From contig JAYKAV010003131.1 in assembly GCA_035582835.1 (NCBI GenBank), positions 301,061 through 365,060 on the forward strand: a stretch of DNA of 64,000 nucleotides, read 5' to 3'. Positions 52,321-64,000 of the stretch are shown here, in pieces (position 1 is the first letter of the stretch; each line of letters opens with the position of its first letter). The notes beneath the pieces were generated by a model that was not told the origin of the DNA, did not search any database, and was given only the letters and a program-made list of their open reading frames with translations. Origin of the DNA: Phoebastria nigripes (lineage: Eukaryota > Chordata > Aves > Procellariiformes > Diomedeidae). The position numbers and the translations under genes are program-made.

Positions 52321-55300
52321 CGCGTTTTTTCAGCGTGGTAATTTTCTTACACTTTCAGCTGCACAAGCATTACAAGTTCTGCATTTTTGAATGAACACAT
52401 TTTGCCTGTAGTAAAGAACCTAAGCTTACAAGTAAAAAGAGCAGTCTACCTTTACTTATGAAGTGAGTGTAGGACCAAGTGATCGGCTGCCCCTCAAAAA
52501 AATGCACCATGAATGTCCCTGGTCGGGTTTATTGCTATTAATACTGACATTAAAGAATTATATTCTCAACTCCTAAGAGTAAACACTTATAATATAAACA
52601 TATGATTGTGCCAAGCTTTCCCAAAAAACTTCAGCCCCCAAATACCCACACAGAGCGCATTTTGCTTTCTATACTTTTGCAAAGAGGAAGCTGTCTTTAA
52701 ACCATCCTAATGTTTGTACTTCCATTACATTGGGAAAGAGCTTCATTTGGGAAAGAGCTTCAGAGGAATTTTAGGTCATTATATTTAAACTATATCCTAA
52801 AATTGTTTTTGCAAAACAGGCTAAATTGCTGTGTATGTTAACTATAGAAAAGTTACAGTCCTCAAGTATGAGGAATAACCCGCTTATTAGCGAACTCCTG
52901 ACGTTAATGAGGGCAAAGGCTGAATTAAAGGACCACATCAGCGTCTCCATCTCTGCTACTTCTGGAGGGCTTCCACTGTACTGACTGTCTTTATATTTTG
53001 GCAGAAATTACTATGACAATGCACTACAAAAGGACATTCCTAGTTACTCTGAGATACATAAACAACAGACTTAGCAATTACAAATTCAGCCCAGTGGCCC
53101 AAGCTTTGTCTTCCTACTTCATGCAGACTGTTTAGGAGCTCAGATATACCAACAGGTTTTTGAATGCAAAAGGATTCTGGTGTCTGTGGGTCAGACACTA
53201 GACAGCAAACTGCTGAGTTTCCTTCTTGCATGTTGCAGAGACTGTGGAATTTAATGCAAATTGCCATGTAGAACTGTTTGGTGTCAGGAACAACTGTGGC
53301 ACAGAGATGAAATGTGAATTAAGCCCCAGAAGCTTCTGAACATCAGTTGCTTATTTAAATCAACTTCCGCAGCCCTTGAAGGATGCTCTGATTCAACTAG
53401 AGAAGGAAGAGCAAGCTGTGTTTTGGTTTCATGCTACCTCAGTCAGACTAATTTAGGTTTTACAAAAATATATTCAAGGCTCAGCCAAAACATCAAAAAT
53501 AAAAATGTTAAACAATAAAAAATACTTTGAAAGGTGCTTAATGCAGCCTTTGGTTACATTCTTTTTAAAATAGCAAATCAGCATGATTAAGACTAAAAAA
53601 GGCTATTTCCAAATGACCACACTAGGCAGAAAGATTCAGGGGAAGTTAAAATAATGTATTGTACATCCAGTCTTCTTCTCCTCCATATCAACTTCTATTT
53701 GCATGAAAAAGGCATGGAGGAACTGTATTAAAGATTATGTGGATCATAACCTGCCTTCTAGCTCTCATAAATCTTCCCTTAAATTCTAAACTCTATTTCC
53801 AGACTTTAGTGCAACTATAGAGTAACTTGTCCATATGCTGGATTTCTTTGTCATATAGTTCCTTGAGTTAATATTGACCTTCCGACTAAATTAATATGAG
53901 CATAAAAATGTTCCTTGTGCTGCATCCCATCTCTAAAGAATATCCCACGAGATGGTCCTGGACTCCGCAGCTAGACAAAATTTCATGTTTAAAAATAGGA
54001 CAAGTATCACATAAAATCTTGGCAAGGACTTTCTATGGAGTGATGTTCTTTAGGATTAGCTCTAACAACCCCAGGGCTTTGAATTAGGAAGAATTATTAT
54101 TCTGGTAATGTAATGCAAGTTCAGTAAAAAGGCCAGTGCCATTGTGGGTAAATATTTGTCTTATAAAATAGCTTACAGTCACCAAAAAGGAGTATTTGAC
54201 AAAGAAAGGTCATAGGATTTTTTTTTTTTTTTTTTTTTTTTTTGGCTGAATTACAAGTAAATATACAGATGGATATAATGTACTTTTATAATTATGGAAA
54301 AGCCAGTCTTATTCTTGTAACGAAATAATATGCTGAAATATGTACGTATGTTTGCGTGTGGACAGACAGAATTACAGAAGTCTTTACAACAGTATGTATC
54401 TGGAATGTCAAGATAATCATCTTCTTTATCCAGGGATGAATTTATGGTATCTAGAAAGTGCATAAAATAGCATAGCTTGACTCACCCAGAATATTGCAAC
54501 CTCCTCTCTGCTTTTGCATCATAACGTATCTTCCTCCTGCATCCATGAAATATTTCTGCTCACATAATCTTATCACTCTATTCCAGCATCTCATTTCCCA
54601 TTTCTNCTCCATACAATGTCCAGGTTTATCATTGACTTCTGAGTTCCTTTTTGTGGAACTGGGATAAGTCTTTCCCTTTCCTGTTTGGCTGCATAGCATT
54701 TTTACAAGCCTCTTTTCCTATTGTGTTCTTTTATTTCCCTCATTCTTTCAGTGTTTTGTCTTCTTTCTCATATCTTGGTTTTGAAATTTCCCCTGCATGC
54801 CAAAAATCTTATTCATTTTATTTCTCTTTGAGATGTAACATTTTGTCCATTTGATTTGATAGAGGATCTTTCCCAGTGGATCTGCATATATGTATTATTT
54901 AGAAAGACTGCAAGTTCCCCAGAAGAGCGACTATGTCTTGTTATAGATTCATCCTCACAGTTGAAACATCTGCAAAATTTGGTTGTGCAAAACTTGAATC
55001 ATTTGATTTGGGTATTGCCAGCCTTCATTTACAAATGAAAGACTTTGTAATGAAGTCGTTTTTCTGAGCAGACTCAAACTAATAGAAAGATAATTCCTCT
55101 TTAAAATTATTCTGACTGTGACTTTTTGTCTATAAAGAGGAAGCACTTTAAAATTCATGCTGACCATACTCCTGGTACTACTGCGATCTGCTTATTCATT
55201 GTAAAACAATTTAAAAAGATGGTAAAGACATGGGACAGTTATAAGCTATAGGCCAGGGAATGTGCTTTCATCTGCCTCTGGCAGAAAGTCAACTTTACAA

Positions 55301-56839
55301 GAGAACAATTATTTTCATTTTCAGTGTATCATAGTTATTCACTACACATTATTTAATGACAACAAATGTAATAAATGAATATTTGCTTGCAAAGCACAAG
55401 AATAAAAGTAAGCAAAGTCAATAGCATCCATACTGGCTGGCTCTTAAATACTTGCTTTAATCCTCCCCAGTAAATTCCTCATTCCCCATGAAGTCCTCAG
55501 AAACCATCAACCAAACTGGAAATTAGCTATTCACTTATTACCTTCTGCATCTCACCTTTCACTAATCCAGCTCCATAAAGCCAACATTTTCTATATCCAA
55601 ATAGCTGTGCCACTTTATCCTTATTTCAGGAGACTAGATAGAAAGAGATACAAATTTTAAACCTTTCTGTTCTTGTTATCCCATTTACTTTTGTTTTTGA
55701 TCCCCTCATCTGCCTCATGGCCCTGGTTAACCCTCCTTCTAGTGCCACCTGCTGCAGTTTTATTGGTATTACAGGTTTTTCTTTACAGCATGTAGTCATA
55801 TAATGCAGCTGGAGAATGTATCTTTTTAATGCAAACTGAACTCTTTCAAGATCATGTAAAATCTGCTTCCCAACACTATTAGCAACCCTGCAGAAAACCA
55901 CTGCTGTAATTGTCTGCAGAGACTGCAGAGAGCAGAAATGCACAAAGACAAATATAAACCAAAAATAAATGAACAGAGCCACATTATGCCGGGTACACTA
56001 ATAATGAGATTTGGAATATTTTTCAGCCATTTGTAAGACAAAATAAAATTTATATCCATCTAATACTACTATGCCTATTTTTTTTAATCATAGATCTCTA
56101 TAATAGGGAGAGCATAGAGCAAAAAATGCTTGTCAGAAATAAAAGCAGCATAACTAGTAGTCTTAACATTATTTTTTTTCCAGTAGGGGCAGGATAGTAC
56201 AGTTTGTCTTCTGACTGCAAAGCTGCGCGTTTCCATTCAGGCTGTATTTGTTAAAAAGAAAAAAAAAAAGCTATCTGTGTAAGGCATATTTTACAAATTA
56301 TTGCAGCTAAATATGACTTCATTAGGGATTTAAAACCTATTTCTTTCTCAGGTGAGACACAGAACCCAGAACAGAGCAGGCATGGCTCCATGCACCTGCA
56401 GGAGAAGAATTCACTCCCTTAACACTGTTGTAAATGTGGGTTTGAAGGATGGAACAAGATGTGTGGCTGCACAGTTTATCTGCTGCTGCTGTCTGATCAT
56501 TCAGATTTCTCACCTGAAAGGATGCAGTGAAAATCCTGGAGGTATCTTTTTTAACGTTTTGTGAAAATACTTCCTTTCAGCCACTGTGAATCTTCTTATT
56601 TCACAGTCAAGTGTTTTATTCCTTCCACAGTAAACACTCTGTGTATCATGGCTCCCAACACAGGAAGTCACAGTTTCAATACAGGGCACTGGAGAATGAA
56701 TTTATGCATCTTTTAATAAACATTTTTAACAAGTCTCACATGTGAAGGGGGTAATTTGTAAAAGGATAACATAAAAAGTAATGTGTAGAAATAAAAGAAA
56801 TGGGGGGATAATAAAAAGAAACATGAAAACAGTCTTGCA
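52321..56839. other. Upstream intergenic stretch
   Basis: Sequence 5' of the CNTNAP4-like promoter. It has a 26-base T tract (54218-54243) and one undetermined base (54606). A minus-strand frame of 118 codons (55982-55626) is open but resembles nothing I know. No exon or mobile element was recognised. Confidence 0.5.
54218..54243. repeat. Poly-T tract
   Basis: Twenty-six uninterrupted Ts in the upstream intergenic region, with no recognised retroposon attached. Confidence 0.9.
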
Positions 56840-57060
56840 GGACTTGATACTAAGCTACTTCGGTGGCTTTGCTCCTAAATGGAGCGTGTCTTGAAGGACA
56901 GAATAATTAAAGACATGGACATTGAAAGGGGACAGTGAAGTTATAAAATATAACATGGATTTATCAAAGGCAGATCATAGTACACTAAGTTGATAGCTGT
57001 CTTTGATATCTGATTCCTGCCTAAAGGAAAGAAATATAGATTCTTGTCACAGAATGCATA
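56840..57060 (+). mobile_element. Ancient CR1-like LINE relic
   Basis: The blocks GGACAGAATAATTAAAGACA, AAAATATAACATGGATTTAT and AAAGGCAGATCATAGTACA, then CTAAGTTGATAGCTGTCTTTG, echo the CR1 ORF2 coding strand in the segment that usually reads 'AACATGGGTTTACAAAAGG...AGATCATGCCAAACTAA'. It is the same domain as the start of the relic at 34380. It is heavily mutated with no open frame, and the ends are approximate. Confidence 0.45.
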
Positions 57061-60000
57061 CGACTATAATATAGTTATGGTGTCTCTTTGATAATGTAAA
57101 AAAGATGGAGCATAGCAAAAAGTATGTGCAATGAATAAGAGGGAAAGATGGTAATGGAAGGGGCAAAAAGGTATCAAGGTACCATTAAAGTATAAGCCTT
57201 GTTTAATATATTCACTTATGGCTACAGTGCAAATAGAAGGAACAGGCTTGTGGGGCTGGTGGTTTGGGAGACGCGTAGGAAAATATAGTCAATGTAGGAA
57301 AGGCCTACAGTATCATACACAAGCACAGGATGACCTTCCTGAAGAATAAAAGTTAAACGATATGCAATAGTAAAATATGCAGAATGTGCATTACCTAAGG
57401 GTGATAACGATGACATCAGCTGTAAGTCAGTTCTTTAGTTGGAGGCACATGACAATAGAGAGGTCCTAGCTGAATCAGTGAGCTGAATATAAGCTTCTAG
57501 TGTGATTGAGCCACAAAAAAAGAGACCAATTGTAACATGCACCAGGGAGGGATCTGTAGTGGGAATGCAGTATAGTAGTATATTACAGTAGGAAGGAAGG
57601 TTTCTGAGCTGGGTATGGAGTGAAAGCCAAAGCGCCTGACAGGAAATGAATAAAGGATCCAGAGAATCCCTCTCCCTGTTCTTGTACTGTTGTGCAAGGG
57701 TTTAGAAACGTGGATTTGAAAATCTTCAGGGGTGGTAAAAGCCGAGAACGCAAGATCCATGCCCTGGATTGCGACTCCAAACACCAGATGTTCTGGAAAA
57801 CTTTTCAAATAATGTAATAACTCCAGCTCCTTTTTCCAAAGAAGACAATTAAATCTTGGAGAAGGCTCTGGGCTGTGACTCCTGTTTGATATAGGTATGG
57901 CCATCTGGCCCAGAATCAATCTGTGAAGGCTTCAATAGGAATAGTATATTAAGATTATTCCCTTGCTTTAGTGCTCCACACAGACTAATTTACATCATCA
58001 CCCACTATGTTCAGGTTGGTGCAATTATCATTCACAACTAGCTTTCTCTAGTTATCAGATAAGGAGCTTAGCTGCCTGGCTGAAATGTGGAGATTTCAGG
58101 CACCTGAAAGTCAGATGTGGAGCTGTTTGCTCTCATCATGCCCAAGGATACGGCTACACAGACTCATGCAAATAAGACTACAAAGCATCCAGCCTGGAGC
58201 TATCTTGTGTCTGTCTACTCAGTGTATGAGAAAAGTAGCTCAGGTCTATCCGTACCTGTTTAAGATACTGCCTGGTTTTCTTTGTATATCAAGCCTAGAT
58301 TTCATTGCCAAGAAAGCAGAGTCACAAAGCTATGATTCCATAATGAGCCTGCGTTTTATTCCTCTATGCAAAAGGCAACCCTCCTTGAAGTAGAAATATT
58401 AGGAAGGTAAACATGAATAAGTTGTTCATGTAAAATTTCTTTAGACCATATGAAAAAACTGCAGAACTGTTAGACTTTAGTTAGATGTAATTGTTTCACG
58501 TCCAAAATCTGTCAATTCAGTGATAAGAAAACAAGGGTTCAGTTGCTGTACAACAGAAGATGTAATTTACAGAAGCCCGATTTCCTCAATGTTAGAAGAA
58601 AAAGCCATGTAGTATGGCTTCTCTATCTTAATTTGTGTGAAATTGTTCATTTGCCAACAGAATTTGTGACTGCATTAGGATACAAATCTGGTGCTTTGTT
58701 GAAGCAATGTGTAACAGAGAGATAATACGAAAGAAGAAAAGCGGTAAACAGACTTGTGCAAGTTGAACAAGGTCAAAAATATGGGACTCAGCTTTTTCAA
58801 AATATGAATATCTCTAAACCGAATGGGCAGGTCTCACCTGCATTGTCAGCACTTAGAGTAAGCTGCAAATAACCAATGTTTCATTGATCTAGACTACGTT
58901 TTACAGACCAGGGTCAAACTCTACATACTGTAGGTTAACTGTTGCTGACGTTGTTCAATGCATTAAGACACGGACACAATTCTCTAAAGGGAAATTATTT
59001 TGTTCTGTTTTTTTTTTTTCCTTTAGGTATTATTTTGCAGGCATCAGAAAAGGGAAAATCACTTTACTCTTTTTGTTCTTAGTTGCCTCTTTCCTTTGTT
59101 ATATCCCTATGGAGATTATATGCAAAGTATCCAGCCTGAATGTGTAGATTTGCTTATATATGGTTTAGTAGTATAAACATCACATGATTCTATGAGCAAC
59201 TCTTAATATACCAGTGGCTAGCTAGTAAATATGATCATGATCTCTTCAAGGAGTAGAATTTCTTTGTAGGTGTGTTGCAGGTAGGTAGTCTGCCTTTATT
59301 TCATTGTGAAACAGGGACACTGAGAGGGAGAGACATTTGGGATACAAGCAGTGACAGAAAGATTAGCAACCACATGAGTACTTCTCCCCATCCGTATCAG
59401 GAAACAATCAAGCTCTTGCAAAGGCTGTTTCATTCTGAATGTAAAATGAGCAATTGTCCTGCATGATTCTCTTTTATAGAAAACCAAAAAGAATAAATTC
59501 TTCTTGTGGTTTTTCATTATTACAGACATGACTGGACAAATTCACTCACTTATTTAGGCTGCCCTTTTTGCTGAATCCTGCATCAAGAACCCAGACCAGC
59601 TCTTGTCTGAGAATGAGAGATCCATGGGAATCATGTATTTCTATGTTTGATCTCTAGGGAAACCTCATGAGCCATAGCATCTCAAAGTCCTGGGATGACA
59701 AACAAGATGCTAATGAATCAGAGGTGCCTAGCAGCTTTTCTCAGCTATTATTCTATCCTTTTCCCACTTACTGCCAGCAAGACTTCTACCACAAGATTAG
59801 CAAAACAACAAAAAAGGCGGTAACCAGTTGGTTTAATACACTGTATCACGTAGTATTGCCTTGTTTGCTCTAGTGCTCAATACTTCGCCTCTGCATGCTC
59901 ATCTTTCTCCCCATCCTGAAGGAAATACTTGTCTTTATATACAAATAGCTCATGCTATGCTGCCACTGCAGTTTGCTTAAAGCAGCATTAACTTCTGAGT

Positions 60001-63000
60001 CCAAACATTGGTGTTCTTTGAAACAAGGACTAATATGCAACCAGGAAGACAGCAGCAGAGCATCCACTAAGCCTTCGACATGGCTAAGGGGAGAGATGTC
60101 TCAAAGGAGTGCTACAGAGGCTAGGCATCTGTATCTTTGTGCTAGGAACCAAGATTCCCTTCAGATCCTCACACTTGATGCAATTACAGGGAAGATTATA
60201 TTCTTTAGGCCTTCCGTTCTGTCATTTATCCCTCCTGAAACAGTAGATAATGCTCTGGGTTTTCCACAAATCAAGGTTTAATATTGATCTTTCTCAGTGC
60301 TTTTCCCGTAGAAGAGAATGATTTGTCTGTAATATAACCTTGATTGAGCTGTGCATGCCCCTGCTGATATCAGCAATACTGTTAGTGCAGTTAAAAACTA
60401 AACAGGGTCAGGAAACATGCAGATTTTATGGAGATCTGGAAGAACATAAGCAAATGACAGACAGACTGACAAGTGTAGACATTAATTTTTTGATGCTGGA
60501 AAAGATTGTAAGGGAATCCTACAATCAGTCAAAACAAGCAGGCAAAGTTTTGGTCTTATTTATCATTTCAGAAGCACACAATGGAGAAGACTGGACATAA
60601 ATTTCTGAGATTAAAACAAAAAAACCCAGAAGCTACAGAAAAAGCAGAGAGCAATTTTTGGTTTACTCCTAGCTTTACATCACTAGAGAGGCCCCACAGA
60701 GTATGTCTGTTGTTGCCTTCTGCAGAACGTTCCAACCTTAATTAAAGCAAATTGAAAGAGGTCCTATACTCTCTTTAATCCCCAGTCCTGTTTTTGTTGT
60801 GGGAGCCCACACAGGGATGGCAACACAGTGAAAGCCATCTATACTGGCGATAAGCACTTTCTTCACCTGGAAAATTTTCTTCCTTCTCCTGTAACCCCTT
60901 TACAAACTTCAAACACACAGACAGTGTAATACAAGCCATTATTTGTCCAGTATCTGATAAACAGATCTTACAAAAGGATGGTATTTTTTACTTTTATAAA
61001 GACCTTAGTAAAAAAAATATTTACAGAGGACTGAAAAAAATCATAGCCAGTGTTGCATACTGATGGATCTTCTTATTCATTTGTATGTTGTACATGATCA
61101 GACATTAATCTCATATCTGTCACATCCAATATGTTTTATAGTTGTTCTCTTCTTTTGCTTTTTCATGCTTTAATAATAGGGAAGAAACAAATTAAGTATT
61201 CAACTGGCTTTGCTGTGTTTTGAAATGCAACTTCATCATGCACTTTCTGAATGCAAATGATAAGAAGCTTTTTATTTCTTATATAACCTATAAGGGAAAT
61301 AGGGATAATTAAAACCTGGGACTTTATATTGAGACAGAGTAATGAGCTCTCACTGATTCATAACTCCATATGAATAATGCTTACTCTTTGCTTTTAATGT
61401 GTACATAGAAAAGAACTAGTTGACAACTAATGAAACCTTTATGTGGATTTGGTTTCAAAATTCGCCATTAAGTGATATTTCAAGAATGTATTAATTTTTA
61501 CCTCACATGATTTAAGTGCCAGAACTTCAGAATATTTGCACACAACAAAAACAATACAAAATGATCTCTCTTGTATCTGTGAACAGGACTATACTTCCAG
61601 TGTTCCAGTCTCAGTCACACAGCTATCAATGGGAGTTTTATTAAGCCAGAAAACTGAGCCTTTGAAAGAAGAGTAATACTAAAAACCATAGCCTTTAAAA
61701 TCTAGAATAACATCTTCTGAACAGGTGTCTATGATCAAATTTCTGTTACCACATATGACATTGAAATAATTATTAATCTTGGATATCAAGGAATTGGTAG
61801 ATTCTTGGTATTTTGACTAATTAAAAATAACTAACTTCACTTGGATATTGGCTTAAAATGTGAATTCCCAGCCTTTGGAAATTAGTTAACTTGAAAATTT
61901 CAGTTGTCTTTAACAAGAGAGGAAGCATAAGCCAATAATTTTGGCACTAGTCTAATGCAGGCTATTGAGTATACTTTGCTGGCACAGCTTTCCTGAATAA
62001 GTCTGAGGCCTTTAGGGCAAGATAAAAAGGAAGCTATCAAAGAATTATGAGTTAGGTGTTGCATCCCAAATTGCAGAGCTACAAAATTCAGCCACGCACT
62101 AGTCCTGAAATCAACTTTACTCCCAAAACTGTCTCTGTCTTCCAGTGTTGAGCAGCAAAGTGGCATTCTCATACCTGGCTGAGCTCCAGAATCAAAGCGT
62201 TCACCCTGCTGCATCTTTCACAGGGTAGTCATAGCCAGTGTCTAATGCACATGTAAGGGACTTAATGATCCAGTAAATATATTAGTGGCAAAAACATCCT
62301 TTGCAAACTACAGCTGCTGTGGCATTCTATCTTCCCTTTTTTACAATAGCCTGAAGGTTGAAGCACTTGCCCCATGAGTGGAAAACACCAAGCAGTCTCA
62401 ACAGAAATTGAAGCCACATCTCTCTACTTCTTAAAGGGTCGATTTTGAATGGTGGAGGGCAGTATCTCCAATTTTCTGAATCTATTCCATTGTCAGAAAA
62501 GCAGTTTAAGATTCCCTGGCTAGTAAGAAATGAGCATAAGTGCACAAGCAAGCATGATGTTGCAGCCTAGGAGTCAGGGGAATGCATCTGAACTCACCTT
62601 ACAGCTCCCTGGCCTGGGTCTGTCTTCTGGGTAGTGACTGCTCTATGCAGAGTGCAGAAACAATTCCCAGGGCAAGGCTCCAAGTTTGTTACTCAGCTCC
62701 AACGTTACGTCACCTACATTTTAGCCACAGGGAAAACCATGAAATTGGGCCTTTGGCTTCTCCTAGTTCCCTCCCCTTTTTAAGAATACAGATAACTGGT
62801 ATCTTCTCATGTCTTAAAGTTGTATAAAAAGAAAACATTGTTAATTGTGAAGGGCATGGACAATGCAATAACGAAACCATTTAAATGCCAAAGATAAATA
62901 AATTTAGTAATGCAGTTTTTAGACAAAATACTTCTTATGTGTCTGTGATAAAATATATTTGGTTTGTTTACACATTTTAAGCATAATTATATTAGAAAAA

Positions 63001-64000
63001 CTTAGAGAACCTGTTAATAGGATTGACTAGTCAGAAATATATATAGATAAGAAGTTGCCTCATATTTATGGGACATAGAACCTGTGATAAAAATTCATCT
63101 TTCTTGAAGCAACCTCTTTGAAAGCTTACCCTTTAAAAAACCCAAAGCTATATTTTAAGTTTTTTTAAACCTGTTCACTTTTCTTTTCCTTCATTTACAG
63201 GATCTTTATATTGGTTTGTTATGATAACCAGTAAGAGAGGTTGCTACTTATTCTTTATTACTTTTATAGTTTTCTCCTGTGTGCCAGGATTATCTTCAAG
63301 GAAATTAAGCTCAGGAAATACTATAGTAATATATACAATAGAACTATCACAGGGAGAAGCAACACAAGAACCAGAAAAAACACAGCAAGACTCTGTGAAG
63401 GAGATTCTATGTAAGTCTGCAAAATATAATATTTTTCTCATTTATTTAAAAAATAAATTGAATACATTTACTATATGTATGATTTAATTCTGTTTTTCTT
63501 TTTCTAATACAGCTTTTTAGGCTGAAATATTTATAAAAGCACAAGTTTTGAGGATACCATAGAAAACCCTACCTGGTTTCACATGTAAATACACACACAA
63601 TAAATCCACTTCCAGAAGCAGTCCTGATCCAGGCTGTAGATGACATCACTGGAAAGCCTTACATCAGTTTCAAGGGGTTTTTTTGCCTAGACCTCAACTG
63701 GGTCATTTAACCTAACAAGTATGCAGTTAGAGCTGACAAATTATGTTCATATTTTAGAATCAAACAATTGAATTTGTTCAAGCACCATTCAAATCAAAAT
63801 TTAAGTACAGAAAAATTTATGTAAGATTTTAGGTAAAATAATTACCAAAAAAATTGTTTTTGAGAAGTAAAAGAGGTAACGTAATCAAAGCATGAATTTT
63901 TCAGTAAGTGGTACTCTTGGCCTCTCATTCTAATTTAAGTCCCCTTCTAGAATATTTTCAACTAATTTAAACACAACAGTTTTGAACGTCCTAGTGTAGG
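57061..64000. other. Upstream intergenic stretch, no recognised gene
   Basis: The longest frame is 140 codons on the minus strand (57919-57497), with a 102-codon plus frame (58085-58393) and a 104-codon minus frame (62214-61900) nearby. None shows a domain, signal peptide or family motif I recognise. No LTR pair, tRNA or dense repeat was seen. Confidence 0.5.

Noticed and set aside
52071..52390. Frames with poly-K or poly-F runs near the promoter
   Set aside because: They are produced by the 44-bp T tract and are not credible proteins.
55626..55982. A 118-codon minus-strand frame with a hydrophobic N-terminus (MALFIYFWFIFVFVHF)
   Set aside because: The hydrophobic start comes from T-rich DNA. 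There is no recognisable domain, and the neighbouring sequence gives no promoter or splice evidence.
59180..59200. TGATTCTATGAG, resembling the CR1 terminal octamer
   Set aside because: It is a single unit without the adjoining CR1 3' UTR text, so it is likely coincidence.

Overview
The window looks like bird nuclear DNA. It is AT-rich, low in coding content, and carries chicken-repeat-1 (CR1) LINE fragments, including a 3' end with the terminal ATCATAGA-type octamer repeat, plus several avian solo retroviral LTRs. It is almost entirely intron and upstream intergenic sequence. No open reading frame longer than about 140 codons is convincing as a gene. The single-base Ns and one 105-base N run (18430-18534) show it is draft assembly.

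The key content is two short minus-strand coding exons that a long-ORF search does not resolve. Exon 1 (51677-51761) encodes a start codon and signal peptide. Exon 2 (7369-7479) encodes the first residues of a discoidin (F5/8 type C) domain. Both have consensus splice sites and matching phase-1 junctions. The joined N-terminus closely resembles contactin-associated protein-like 4 (CNTNAP4, CASPR4), a neurexin-superfamily neuronal adhesion protein. Exon 3 and the rest of the gene should lie beyond the left edge on the minus strand.

Layout: 1-7368 is the 5' part of intron 2 (a pyrimidine microsatellite, a CA repeat, and an unexplained open patch at 1.8-2.5 kb). 7480-51676 is intron 1, about 44.2 kb, which has collected most of the mobile elements. 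These are a CR1 3' end (9.4-10.0 kb), three ERVL-like solo LTRs with perfect 5-bp target duplications (12.4, 16.5 and 18.3 kb), an old CR1 relic (19.8 kb), a 214-bp duplicated segment (23.3 and 24.2 kb), another old CR1 relic (34.4-35.0 kb), and a separate 450-bp LTR with a 4-bp target duplication (39.6-40.0 kb). 51762-52320 holds the 5' UTR and probable promoter, with a CpG-dense patch and a 44-bp T tract. 52321-64000 is upstream intergenic DNA with one more old CR1 relic and no recognisable gene.

No CRISPR array, tRNA, rRNA, gene cluster or other multi-gene system was found. The points of interest are gene structure, dated LTR insertions inside a neuronal gene, and a few unexplained segments.
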